DNA from: XYD1-FULL-44-32 sp964355855
Lineage (GTDB): Bacteria > Patescibacteriota > Minisyncoccia > Phycocordibacterales > XYD1-FULL-46-19
Assembly: GCA_964355855.1 (NCBI GenBank)
Contig: CAYHFD010000002.1
Span: forward strand, 1 to 64,000
Direction of reading: 5' to 3'
Length of the DNA stretch: 64,000 bases
Shown: positions 6,903 through 14,651 of the stretch, piece by piece
How the letters are laid out: each line of letters begins with the position of its first letter
Numbering within the stretch: position 1 is the first letter of the stretch
Translations under genes and position numbers: made by a program
The notes under the pieces: model-generated
Told to the model about the DNA's origin: nothing
Seen by the model: only the letters and a program-made list of their open reading frames with translations
Databases searched by the model: none

Positions 6903-7739
6903 TGATTGTAGCAATTTTTTATAGAGTTCTACTATTAATTTGTCGTCATTATCGTGATCAAAAGCGGAAAAACCGGGCTGGGTATTTAGTTCAAACAAGA
7001 CAAATTTACCATTGGTGGTTTCGGCCACATCAAGACCCGCTAGACCTATTTTTAACTTGGAAAAAACAGGAGAAAGAAAGGACGCAAGTTCGCCCAAGCG
7101 GTGCTGGTCTGTGACCAGCACCGCTTGGGCGTTTTCGTAGTGGAGGGGACTAAGGTTGCCGGTAAAGACCGCTCTAGAAATATCTTTCTCATAGGCAAAT
7201 TTGATTTGATTATTTAAAACAACTACGCGGTATTCGGTTTTTATTAGTACAAATTCTTGGGCCAAAGCAACATAGTCATAATTTTTAGATTTTTTATTGT
7301 AAATTTTCTTAAGAGCCCGGCGAATATCATTTATACTTTCACATTTAAAAACATTTCTACCCTGACTACCATTATTCATTTTTATAATTACCGGAAGTTC
7401 AAACTTGTGACTGATATCAATAGCGATGTCTTCTTGAGAATGAAAATTTTTATACTGATCAAATTCAGCCAGGGCGTCCGGATCAAAATACCCAATAGTC
7501 CGAGGCATATTTATGTGGGAAGAAAGAAAAAGATAAGTAAATTCTTTGTCTTCGGCTAGTCGAACCAAGTCCGACTGATTGGCGGGACTAGTGCAATTAA
7601 TAAAAGTTTTGGGTCCGTATGGGGTTTTAACTTCAATAAAATTTTTATTTTTATCAAAAAAGCTGTAAGAAAAACCCAGCGCCATGGCCGCCTTTTCGAC
7701 ACAAGCGATATTTAAGCATTGGGTAGGTTGTACATCCAT
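6900..7739 (-). CDS. ATP-grasp ligase-like protein
   Basis: 279 aa. The central and C-terminal parts match the RimK-like ATP-grasp fold: ELPVIIKMNNGSQGRNVF (nucleotide-binding strand and loop), ALAQEFV, EYRVVVLNN, and the metal-binding ending GLDVAE...FELNTQPGF. Such enzymes join an acid to an amine through an acyl-phosphate; the substrate is not identifiable. A perfect 41-nt hairpin (7091-7131) lies within the coding region and encodes about 14 residues. Divergent from nrnA with 44 bases between the start codons. Confidence 0.85.
   Translation of the reverse strand: MDVQPTQCLNIACVEKAAMALGFSYSFFDKNKNFIEVKTPYGPKTFINCTSPANQSDLVRLAEDKEFTYLFLSSHINMPRTIGYFDPDALAEFDQYKNFHSQEDIAIDISHKFELPVIIKMNNGSQGRNVFKCESINDIRRALKKIYNKKSKNYDYVALAQEFVLIKTEYRVVVLNNQIKFAYEKDISRAVFTGNLSPLHYENAQAVLVTDQHRLGELASFLSPVFSKLKIGLAGLDVAETTNGKFVLFELNTQPGFSAFDHDNDDKLIVELYKKLLQS
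7091..7131. repeat. Perfect 19-bp inverted repeat inside a gene
   Basis: CGCCCAAGCGGTGCTGGTC, loop TGT, then the exact reverse complement. It is in frame within the ATP-grasp gene and encodes a loop around VLVTDQHRLGE between two conserved parts. Confidence 0.85.
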
Positions 7740-7783
7740 TGCATTAAAAGGTACTCTGATTTAGTCTATAGTACAAGATAAAT

Positions 7784-8800
7784 ATGAACCTAGTTGATTT
7801 TAAAGACAAAGTAGTAGAAATAAGACAAGCGATTGATCGCGCTAAAACTATTTTACTGCACTTGCATCCTAGCCCCGATCCTGATTCGGTGGGGTCGGTT
7901 CTCGCGCTGGCTGAATATTGTGATAGCTTGGGGAAAATGGTCACGGTCATTGGCGGTGACTCGGAATTATCTACTACTATGGCTATCGTGCCCGGGTTTG
8001 ATCGAATTTTGTCCAAGTCCTATGCGGATATAAATCCAGCTGATTTTGATTTGTTTCTAATTTTAGATTCGGGAGCCGTGGGGATGATTTCCAAAAAAGG
8101 GGAAGTAGTTTTTCCCGCCAATATGACGACGGTGGTAATCGACCACCACGCGACCAATACTGGCTATGGGCAAATAAATTTAATTAATACCGAAGCGCCC
8201 GCGACCGCCCAAATTGTGCATGAACTTTTAGCTGAATGGGGAGCGACGATAACCACCGCTATGGCCAGCAATCTGTATGCGGGGCTGCACGGTGATACTG
8301 GTGGTTTTCGTTATGGTAATACTACTCCTAGAACCATGGTAGTGGCGTCTAAATTATTGGAAATAAATCCACTAGCGACCAAACTAATTTTAGATATGGG
8401 GCGAGCTTTTCCTAAAGGATTACTACGGTACAAGGCTCTCGCTTTTTCGGTGATTGAAGAAATTTTAGCGGGTCGGGGGGCGCTCATTACCCTTTCATAT
8501 GATGATTTAAATAAAGCCGGCATCGATTTGGCTGACACCGAAGCGGCCTCACTTTCTAATGAGCTTTTGTCTGTCAAAGACTGGCTTTTGGGCGTGACTT
8601 TGGTGGAAAAGGAAGCAGGGCGGGTGCGAGTGTCACTGCGTTCTAAAGATGCCAATTTGCTTGATGTCTCTAAAGTGGCGGTGGCCCTAGGTGGTGGCGG
8701 GCACCCACTGGCCGCCGGGATTTTGCTTTTAATGCCAATTGATGAAGCGAAAGAAAAAGTGATAGAAATGATAGAAAAAAATTTTACAAAATTGACTTAA
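7784..8800 (+). CDS. nrnA: DHH-family phosphoesterase, NrnA type
   Basis: 338 aa. The N-terminal DHH domain carries HPSPDPDSVGS and VVIDHHATN; the C-terminal DHHA1 domain carries GGGGHPLAAG. This order and length match bifunctional oligoribonuclease / pAp phosphatase NrnA, which degrades nano-RNAs to mononucleotides in the cytoplasm. A TATAGT (7767-7772) lies 11 bases upstream of ATG 7784. The first metal motif reads PDPDS where NPDADS is common; the catalytic aspartates are kept. Confidence 0.88.
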   Translation: MNLVDFKDKVVEIRQAIDRAKTILLHLHPSPDPDSVGSVLALAEYCDSLGKMVTVIGGDSELSTTMAIVPGFDRILSKSYADINPADFDLFLILDSGAVGMISKKGEVVFPANMTTVVIDHHATNTGYGQINLINTEAPATAQIVHELLAEWGATITTAMASNLYAGLHGDTGGFRYGNTTPRTMVVASKLLEINPLATKLILDMGRAFPKGLLRYKALAFSVIEEILAGRGALITLSYDDLNKAGIDLADTEAASLSNELLSVKDWLLGVTLVEKEAGRVRVSLRSKDANLLDVSKVAVALGGGGHPLAAGILLLMPIDEAKEKVIEMIEKNFTKLT

Positions 8801-8867
8801 ATTGATTAGTGTTTTAGTCTAATATCAGAAAATTGGGCCAGGGCTTTCAACCACTAAGGAGGTGAAA

Positions 8868-9059
8868 GTGGAGAATTATCAGATGGGTGAGGTTTTGATC
8901 CCACCAGATGAAGAAGGATTTGTGGGGAGACTGATCAGGGATGGTTCGCCGGTTTATTTGCTTTCTGGTAACGGCGATCAGAAACCTGCCATGATGGCGG
9001 GGGAAGACACCATTAAAGGTCAGCAACCGTCGGAAATTTATTGCCAGCTGTATAGTTGA
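8868..9059 (+). CDS. Small conserved-looking hypothetical protein
   Basis: 63 aa. Start at GTG 8868 is chosen because AAGGAGG (8856-8862) sits at ideal spacing, one of the best Shine-Dalgarno sites in the window. Content MENYQMGEVLIPPDEEG..., acidic, soluble, no recognised motif. A strong terminator follows within 20 bases, so it is a defined single-gene unit. Function unknown. Confidence 0.6.
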   Translation: MENYQMGEVLIPPDEEGFVGRLIRDGSPVYLLSGNGDQKPAMMAGEDTIKGQQPSEIYCQLYS

Positions 9060-9070
9060 AGCTGGCAGTA

Positions 9071-9106
9071 AGGGGTGGTGGGGCTTTTAAACCCCGCCAC
9101 CCCTTT
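9071..9106 (+). terminator. Rho-independent terminator
   Basis: 13-bp stem AGGGGTGGTGGGG / CCCCGCCACCCCT (one G-U) with loop CTTTTAAA and a TTTT tail. Confidence 0.85.
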
Positions 9107-9121
9107 TCATTTTTATATTTT

Positions 9122-9314
9122 TTAATCTAAGCCCAGAATTCCCCGTCAGTTTACTGCGGGGATGAATGGGCGAGGAAAGGGGGTCGGGGAAAACGGAGTT
9201 TTCCCCGTGGAGGAGAGCAGTGAAACGTTGAGAACCGAGGGGTTCTCAAAATAAATTTCTCCTCGCCTAATACCCCGTTAGCTTTTGCTATAGGGATAGG
9301 ATGAGGAGGGTTTA
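9122..9314. repeat. 190-bp dispersed structured repeat, copy B
   Basis: Same order of parts as copy A (TTAATCTAAGCCCAG... to GGATAGGATGAGGAGGGTTT), same 9-10 bp GGGGAAAAC hairpin and GAGAACC hairpin. It lies between the small gene and the 3' end of the malic enzyme gene. Confidence 0.88.
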
Positions 9315-9321
9315 TTTAATT

Positions 9322-10488
9322 TTAGTTAGTCGTATTTTTTCTGACTGCTTCGGCCACCATTTGAGCTACTTTTTTGTCAAAAGGCGAAGGGATTATTTCT
9401 TCGGCGGTGGGGTTAGCTACACAATCGGCAATGGCCTGCGCCGCGGCAATTTTCATTTCCTCGGTTACTTTTTTAGCACCACTATCAAACAATCCGCGAA
9501 AAATTCCCGGAAAAGCGAGGACATTGTTGACTTGATTGGGAAAATCGCTTCGGCCAGTGGCTACCACATAAGCCCCGGCCTCTTTGGCTATATCAGGCAT
9601 AATTTCAGGGGTAGGGTTGGCCATCGCAAACACTATCGCCTTGGGGGCCATCGATTTCACCATATCAGCCGTGACGGTGTTTGGCCCGGAAACACCAATC
9701 AAAATATCGGCTTTTTTTATAACTTCGGCTAGATTAGTGGGACAGTTGGTGGCGCAAGTGGTGGTCGTGCTTGGAAAATCTTTAATTATTGCCAATTTAG
9801 CTTCGTTTAAATCGGTTCGATGATTACAAACTAAACCTTTAGAGTCGACCAAAGCATAATTTTTCAGGCCAGCCCGGTAGAGAAGTTTAGTAATGGCGAT
9901 ACCGGCCGCGCCAGCGCCGGCAATAACTGCTCGCACCTCACTAATATTTTTTTCTACCACTTTCAAAGCATTGGTCAAAGCCGCTAGTACGACAATGGCT
10001 GTTCCATGCTGGTCGTCGTGAAAAACGGGAATGGGTAAGATTTGTTTCAGCCGTTCCTCGATTTCAAAACAACGCGGGGCCGAAATGTCTTCCAAATTTA
10101 TTCCACCAAAGGATGGGGCAATAGCGGTAATAGCCTTAATAATTTCTTCGGTGTCTTGAGTGGCCAGGCATATTGGCACGGCATCGACACCACCAAACTC
10201 TTTAAACAAAATGGCCTTGCCCTCCATCACGGGCATCGCGGCTTCGGGGCCAATATTGCCAAGTCCGAGTACGGCCGAGCCGTCGGTGATTATCGCCACC
10301 GTGTTACCGACATTGGTATAGGTTGTCAGTTTGGTTTTGTCTTCAGCGATAGCGATGCAGACCGTGGCCACACCCGGGGTGTAGGCTAAACTCAAATCTT
10401 CTCGCGTATTGAGCGGAACTTTTACTTTAGTTTCTAGTTTGCCACGATATTTTTTATGTAATTCAAGGGAAGTGTCGCCAATTTCCAT
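9322..10488 (-). CDS. Malic enzyme (oxaloacetate-decarboxylating)
   Basis: 388 aa, the short bacterial form. It converts malate to pyruvate and CO2 with NAD(P)+. Visible: LAYTPGVA near the N-terminus, ITDGSAVLGLGNIGP, catalytic EGKAILFKEFGGVDAVPIC, metal-binding FHDDQHGTA, Rossmann GAGAAGIA, and ANPTPEIMP. No phosphotransacetylase-like C-terminal extension. It supplies pyruvate or reducing equivalents in a genome that probably lacks a full TCA cycle (inference). Cofactor choice is not clear from the sequence. Confidence 0.93.
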   Translation of the reverse strand: MEIGDTSLELHKKYRGKLETKVKVPLNTREDLSLAYTPGVATVCIAIAEDKTKLTTYTNVGNTVAIITDGSAVLGLGNIGPEAAMPVMEGKAILFKEFGGVDAVPICLATQDTEEIIKAITAIAPSFGGINLEDISAPRCFEIEERLKQILPIPVFHDDQHGTAIVVLAALTNALKVVEKNISEVRAVIAGAGAAGIAITKLLYRAGLKNYALVDSKGLVCNHRTDLNEAKLAIIKDFPSTTTTCATNCPTNLAEVIKKADILIGVSGPNTVTADMVKSMAPKAIVFAMANPTPEIMPDIAKEAGAYVVATGRSDFPNQVNNVLAFPGIFRGLFDSGAKKVTEEMKIAAAQAIADCVANPTAEEIIPSPFDKKVAQMVAEAVRKNTTN

Positions 10489-10564
10489 AAGGGCAGTTTG
10501 ATTAGTTGTTTAATAACTGTATTCTAACCCATCTCTTGACCAATCCGAAGGCCGAGTCCACTGG

Positions 10565-10592
10565 TTGACTTTTGGGGCAGATTTGGTAATAT
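10565..10592 (+). promoter_or_regulatory. Promoter of secE-nusG
   Basis: TTGACT 10565-10570, 16-base spacer, TAATAT 10587-10592. About 30 bases of leader precede secE, including a small GCCC/GGGC hairpin with a T run at 10602-10618. Confidence 0.6.
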
Positions 10593-10630
10593 TAGTAGGT
10601 GCCCCGCGGGGCTTTTTTAATACCAAAAAT

Positions 10631-10810
10631 ATGTCATTCATTGATTATTTAAAATCAACCAAAGCCGAGCTAAGACATGTCAACTGGCCAACCAGACGGG
10701 AGGCGGTAGTTTTTACTCTGATTGTGATAGTAATATCAATTGTCGTTGGAGCTTATTTGGGCGTTTTGGATTTTGTTTTTACTTCGATTATTAAAACTTT
10801 CATCATTTAA
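10631..10810 (+). CDS. secE: Preprotein translocase subunit SecE
   Basis: 59 aa, single C-terminal membrane helix (about residues 27-50). The FIDYLKSTKAELRHVNWPTR stretch with VNWPTR before the helix is the SecE signature. It clamps SecY in the Sec translocon. The start is ATG 10631; an upstream in-frame extension has no coding character. nusG starts 5 bases after the stop, the classical secE-nusG order. Confidence 0.93.
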   Translation: MSFIDYLKSTKAELRHVNWPTRREAVVFTLIVIVISIVVGAYLGVLDFVFTSIIKTFII

Positions 10811-10815
10811 TTTTT

Positions 10816-11361
10816 ATGGCTAAACAAGAGTTAGACCAAGGGCGAAATTGGTATGCCATCCATACTTATTCCGGTTATGAAAATGCGGTAGCTCGTAACT
10901 TGAAACAGCGCATCGAATCTTTGGGTATGGAAAGCAAAATATTTAATGTCTTAGTACCGATCGAAAAAAAGGTCAAAATAAAAGGGGGCAAGCGGGTGAC
11001 TGTCGAGGAAAAAATTTACCCGGGTTATGTCTTGGTTGATATGGTAGTTACTGACGATTCTTGGTATGTGGTGCGCAATACCCCTCGCGTTACCGGGTTT
11101 ATTGGTTCGGGAGTTATTCCGGTGCCTTTGGAAAAATCAGAAGTTGATGAGTTGTTTCGTCGCATGGGTGATGATTCGACCAAACACGCTATTGATTTAA
11201 CAGTAGATGAGGCGGTAGTTGTCGTCGATGGGCCGTTTAAAGAATTTGAGGGTAAAGTCAGTGAAATTGACGAGGAGCGAGGCAAAGTTAAAGTCTTGGT
11301 GTCGATGTTTGGGCGGGAAACACCAGTCGAATTAGATTTTCTTCAGGTGAAGAAAATCTAA
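10816..11361 (+). CDS. nusG: Transcription elongation/antitermination factor NusG
   Basis: 181 aa. NGN domain (WYAIHTYSGYENAVARNLK, YPGYVLVDM, RVTGFIGSG) followed by a KOW domain (VDGPFKEFEGKVSEID). It binds RNA polymerase and couples transcription to translation and Rho. A perfect 20-bp inverted repeat covers the last codons and the stop. rplK follows after 156 bases. Confidence 0.95.
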   Translation: MAKQELDQGRNWYAIHTYSGYENAVARNLKQRIESLGMESKIFNVLVPIEKKVKIKGGKRVTVEEKIYPGYVLVDMVVTDDSWYVVRNTPRVTGFIGSGVIPVPLEKSEVDELFRRMGDDSTKHAIDLTVDEAVVVVDGPFKEFEGKVSEIDEERGKVKVLVSMFGRETPVELDFLQVKKI

Positions 11362-11367
11362 TTCGAC
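11326..11367. repeat. Perfect 20-bp inverted repeat over the nusG stop
   Basis: GTCGAATTAGATTTTCTTCA, two-base centre GG, then its exact reverse complement; the stop codon TAA (11359-11361) is in the right arm. No T run follows, so it is not a standard terminator. The next stretch (11370-11465) is a second, imperfect inverted repeat built of CAAATCTCA / TGGGATTTG words. Confidence 0.8.
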
Positions 11368-11517
11368 AAATCTCAAAAACCAAATCTCAACTTTCAAAAA
11401 ATTTTTAAATTTTGGATGCTTGGAGCTTGTTTGGGATTTGGTGTTTGTAATTTGTGATTTTAAACAACGAGGATGGACAATCATCGTAAAATAAGGTAGA
11501 TTCTTAACACTAAAACT

Positions 11518-11943
11518 ATGGCAGATAAAAAGATAATAAAAAAGGTTAAACTACAAATCCCAGCCGGGGCGGCTAACCCAGCGCCACCAGTGGGGCCAGC
11601 CCTTGGTCAAGCGGGGGTTAATATTGGGGAGTTTGTGAACCAATTTAACAGCCGAACCCAGGAGATGCGCGGGGATATTATTCCGGTGGAGATTTCAGTT
11701 TATGAAGACCGCAGTTTTGATTTTATTTTAAAGACTCCCCCAGCTTCGCGTCTGATTTTAAAGGCGATTGGGACCGATAAGGGTTCCGGTAAAAATATCA
11801 TTAAAAAGGCTGGCACTATTACCAAAGCGCAAGTCAAAGAGATTGCTGAGAAAAAAATGGTTGACTTGAATGCCCATGACCTTAATGCAGCCATGAAAAC
11901 CATTGAAGGAACGGCGCGGAGCATGGGGGTGGACGTGAAATAG
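11518..11943 (+). CDS. rplK: Ribosomal protein uL11
   Basis: 141 aa, full length. KLQIPAGAANPAPPVGPALG and the C-terminal rRNA-binding domain with GSGKNIIKKAGTIT and ARSMGVDV are diagnostic. L11 forms the GTPase-associated centre with 23S rRNA and the L10-L7/L12 stalk. The usual partner rplA is not the next gene; a deaminase operon follows instead, after a terminator at 12111-12140. rplJ-rplL are 34 kb away. Confidence 0.96.
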   Translation: MADKKIIKKVKLQIPAGAANPAPPVGPALGQAGVNIGEFVNQFNSRTQEMRGDIIPVEISVYEDRSFDFILKTPPASRLILKAIGTDKGSGKNIIKKAGTITKAQVKEIAEKKMVDLNAHDLNAAMKTIEGTARSMGVDVK

Positions 11944-11994
11944 GAAACGTTCACCGGCCGGAGGCTGACGAGCCGAGGCGGGCCCGCGCAACTT

Positions 11995-12085
11995 TTCAGC
12001 AGAAAAGTATGGGTGGGTGGAAGTGAAATAGAAATGGGCTAAACCCCAACCCATATTTTTCTGCTGAGAAATATGGGTGGGTCGA
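11995..12085. repeat. Inverted and direct repeat downstream of rplK
   Basis: CAGCAGAAAAGTATGGGT (from 11997) pairs with ACCCATATTTTTCTGCTG (to 12065) with one mismatch, and the word TATGGGTGGGTSGAAGTSAAATA occurs twice in direct orientation (about 12008 and 12072). Confidence 0.65.
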
Positions 12086-12110
12086 AGTCAAATAAATATA
12101 AATTTTCAAG

Positions 12111-12140
12111 AAAAAAGCGCCTAGGTTAGGCGCTTTTTTC
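12111..12140 (+). terminator. Rho-independent terminator of rplK
   Basis: AAAAAAGCGCCTA / TAGGCGCTTTTTT hairpin with T run. Confidence 0.85.
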
Positions 12141-12192
12141 TTGGATATGTTTGTGGTTTCTTGTCAACCGTTTACCATCATTGTCACTAGGG

Positions 12193-12198
12193 TATAAT
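12193..12198 (+). promoter_or_regulatory. -10 box of the dTMP operon, leaderless
   Basis: TATAAT 6 bases before ATG 12205; a weak TTTACC at 12171-12176 lies 16 bases upstream. Confidence 0.6.
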
Positions 12199-12204
12199 GT
12201 TTGC

Positions 12205-12714
12205 ATGAGTGAAAATTCTAACCCTAATCAAGAAAGATATATTCGTCCAAGCTGGGACGAGTATTTTTTGAAAATTATGGAGGTGGTGGGTAGTCGGGGA
12301 ACTTGTGACCGGGGGCGTTCGGGCTGTGTTATTGTTAAAGACAAAAGAATTCTTTCAACGGGTTATGTAGGCTCGCCCATTGGCTTGCCCCATTGTGATG
12401 AAGTGGGACACGAAATGCATACGGTGACGAGCGAGGATGGTAAGGAATCAAGACACTGTATTCGAACCACCCATGCTGAACAAAATGCGATTGTGCAAGC
12501 GGCGCGGATTGGGGTGCCTCTGGCCGACGCGGTTTTGTATTGCAATATGACTCCCTGTTATGTCTGTGCCAAAATGATTATCAACGCTGGTGTTAAAAGG
12601 GTGGTGGCCCGCAAGGACTATCATATTGGTGCCCGGAGTAAGGAAATATTAAAAGAAGCTGGGGTGCAATACGAGTTGGTAAATAATGAAATCGAAAAGT
12701 ATAACGATATTTAA
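12205..12714 (+). CDS. Deoxycytidylate (dCMP) deaminase family protein
   Basis: 169 aa. Zinc site typical of cytidine/dCMP deaminases: H90-A-E and P117-C-Y-V-C121. It should convert dCMP to dUMP, the substrate of thymidylate synthase. ATG 12205 is chosen over an upstream in-frame extension because TATAAT lies just before it. First gene of a five-gene run (dCMP deaminase, dCTP deaminase, ThyX, GlyA, Tmk) with gaps of 2, 5, 1 and -4 bases, which strongly supports the dTMP pathway role. Confidence 0.9.
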   Translation: MSENSNPNQERYIRPSWDEYFLKIMEVVGSRGTCDRGRSGCVIVKDKRILSTGYVGSPIGLPHCDEVGHEMHTVTSEDGKESRHCIRTTHAEQNAIVQAARIGVPLADAVLYCNMTPCYVCAKMIINAGVKRVVARKDYHIGARSKEILKEAGVQYELVNNEIEKYNDI

Positions 12715-12716
12715 AT

Positions 12717-13349
12717 ATGGCTGTTATTACCAAAGCGGAAATTTTAGATAGAATTAAAAAGGGTGAAATTGGCTTTGAGCCCATGGTTGATATTTTTCAG
12801 TTACAACGACATGCGGTGGATTTGCGTTTAGGTTATATCTTTTCTTTACCACAAATTTGGCGGTTGTCGGTGCGGGGGCGCGAGGCTTTAAATATTGATT
12901 ATACGCGTAAAATTGATGCGCGCCTGTTTGAAACCATCGAACTAAAAGCGGGGCAATATTTTGAACTGTTACCCCAAGAATATGTTTTAGTGTCGGTGTT
13001 AGAAAAAGTAAAATTGCCAGCTGACTTGATGGCCGTAATGTATCCACGGTCTTCGACCAACCGTAAAGGTTTGTCGGTGGATTTGACGGGGATTATTGAT
13101 GCTGGTTATGAGGGATCATTAACTATTCCGATTCGGAACAATACGACTTCCCAGGTCATTAGGCTTTACCCGGGCGAGCGCATTTGCCAGTTGGTTTTTG
13201 AAGAGTTATCGGCCAAAATTACCGAGGGACGTAAAAGTAAGTATCATAAACAAAAAACCAGCATTTATCTTCCCGACAAGGAGGAAGAAATAAAACTAAT
13301 CTCGGCTGGTAAAATTGAAACCTTAAAAAAACGTTACCCAATAAAATAA
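12717..13349 (+). CDS. dcd: dCTP deaminase / dUTPase-fold protein
   Basis: 210 aa. Trimeric dUTPase-like fold with HAVDLRLG near the N-terminus, the PRSSTNRKGLSVDLTG active-site strand, IIDAGYEGSLTIPIRN and the GERICQLVF segment. It deaminates dCTP to dUTP, or to dUMP if bifunctional; sequence alone does not decide. The length (210) is a little above E. coli Dcd. Second gene in the dTMP operon. Confidence 0.88.
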   Translation: MAVITKAEILDRIKKGEIGFEPMVDIFQLQRHAVDLRLGYIFSLPQIWRLSVRGREALNIDYTRKIDARLFETIELKAGQYFELLPQEYVLVSVLEKVKLPADLMAVMYPRSSTNRKGLSVDLTGIIDAGYEGSLTIPIRNNTTSQVIRLYPGERICQLVFEELSAKITEGRKSKYHKQKTSIYLPDKEEEIKLISAGKIETLKKRYPIK

Positions 13350-13354
13350 CCAAT

Positions 13355-14650
13355 ATGAAAACTTTTATTTATGACGAGTTTGGTCCCGAGGATACTGCGA
13401 TGATGCAGGCTCTTTATTCACGAAGCGCGGCTAGTGTCGAAGAACATGCGGAAAAAGTGAAGAAGAGTGGTTCGGGAAAATTTATGGAACGATTTTATGT
13501 TGGTTATGGTCACGCTTCGATCGCGGACTGCGGTAGTACCACTATTTTTGTTGAAGGGGTTAGTATGTTGGTGGCCAAAGCATTGCAGGATTGGCCTTTA
13601 TATTCGGGACAGGAAACTAGTTCGCGTTATATTGATTTTGCTAATCAAGAGATAGTGGACCCTCTAGGGACAGCTGAATCTAAAGCCATAATTAAAAATT
13701 GGTTGGATTTTTATGTTAACAGTCGGGAACCACTAATTGTTTATTTAAAAAAACGATACCCGCGCCGGCCCGTTGAAGATGAAGCGGTTTATGACAAAGC
13801 CATTACTTCCCGTTCGTTTGATGTTTTGCGGGCGTTTTTGCCGGCCGGTGCGACCACTCAACTGTCGTGGCACACTAATTTACGCCAAGCGGCCGACAAG
13901 CTGGCGCTCCTTAAATATTATCCACTGGAGGAAGTGAAAACCGTGGCCAAAAATATTCATGACAAACTGAAGGAAAAATATCCTAGCAGTTTTTCGCATA
14001 AGGAATATGAAGAGCAGGAAAAATACCGCCAGTCAACGGTGGAAAATTACACATTTTACAAAACCAATATTTGTAATCCTAACTTTGTTTATTCCACTAC
14101 TATTAACCCAACCGTGCTTACCCAATACCAAGATGTTTTAAGTCGTCGACCAACCAAAACCAATTTACCTCATTTTCTGACCGAATTGGGGACAATCTCG
14201 TTTGAGTTTTTGCTAGATTTTGGTTCCTTTCGTGATATCCAACGCCATCGCCATGGTGTTTGTCGGATGCCCCTGGTTACTACTAGTTGCGGGTTTAATG
14301 ATTGGTATTTAAACCAGTTGCCAGACGACTTACGTCTTCAAGCTTTTGACCTTATCAAAAAACAAAGTGTGGCCATCGAGACTTTACCAACCACTGTCGA
14401 GATAAAGCAATACTATGTGGCAATGGGTTTTAATGTGTCATGCAAGGTGACTTATGGTTTACCGGCGACAGTTTACACCGTGGAGTTACGTTCGGGTAAG
14501 TTGGTGCACCCGTCGCTTAGACGAGTGGCCCACCAAATGCACTATGGTTTAAAAGCCTTGTTTCCAGATTTAGTTTTGCATTCTGATTTAGAACCAGACG
14601 ACTGGGATGTTCGACGGGGATTACAAGATATTAAAGAAAAAACCAACTAA
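13355..14650 (+). CDS. thyX: Tandem-domain ThyX-like thymidylate synthase
   Basis: 431 aa, about twice the usual ThyX, and made of two ThyX-like halves. The N-terminal half keeps the second part of the ThyX motif (YSGQETSSRYIDF) but has DWP where RHR is expected; it also has RAFLPAGATTQLSWHTNLRQ. The C-terminal half keeps QRHRHGVCRMP but lacks the S-x-RY part, and has GLPATVYTVELRSGKLVHPS. Flavin-dependent methylation of dUMP using methylene-THF and NADPH is the family reaction. The operon context (dCMP/dCTP deaminases upstream, glyA and tmk downstream) supports function. Confidence 0.85.
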   Translation: MKTFIYDEFGPEDTAMMQALYSRSAASVEEHAEKVKKSGSGKFMERFYVGYGHASIADCGSTTIFVEGVSMLVAKALQDWPLYSGQETSSRYIDFANQEIVDPLGTAESKAIIKNWLDFYVNSREPLIVYLKKRYPRRPVEDEAVYDKAITSRSFDVLRAFLPAGATTQLSWHTNLRQAADKLALLKYYPLEEVKTVAKNIHDKLKEKYPSSFSHKEYEEQEKYRQSTVENYTFYKTNICNPNFVYSTTINPTVLTQYQDVLSRRPTKTNLPHFLTELGTISFEFLLDFGSFRDIQRHRHGVCRMPLVTTSCGFNDWYLNQLPDDLRLQAFDLIKKQSVAIETLPTTVEIKQYYVAMGFNVSCKVTYGLPATVYTVELRSGKLVHPSLRRVAHQMHYGLKALFPDLVLHSDLEPDDWDVRRGLQDIKEKTN

Positions 14651-14651
14651 A

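Noticed and set aside
6678..7114. Short frames covering copy A of the 190-bp repeat and the end of the ATP-grasp gene.
   Set aside because: Repeat-derived and antisense to a recognised gene.
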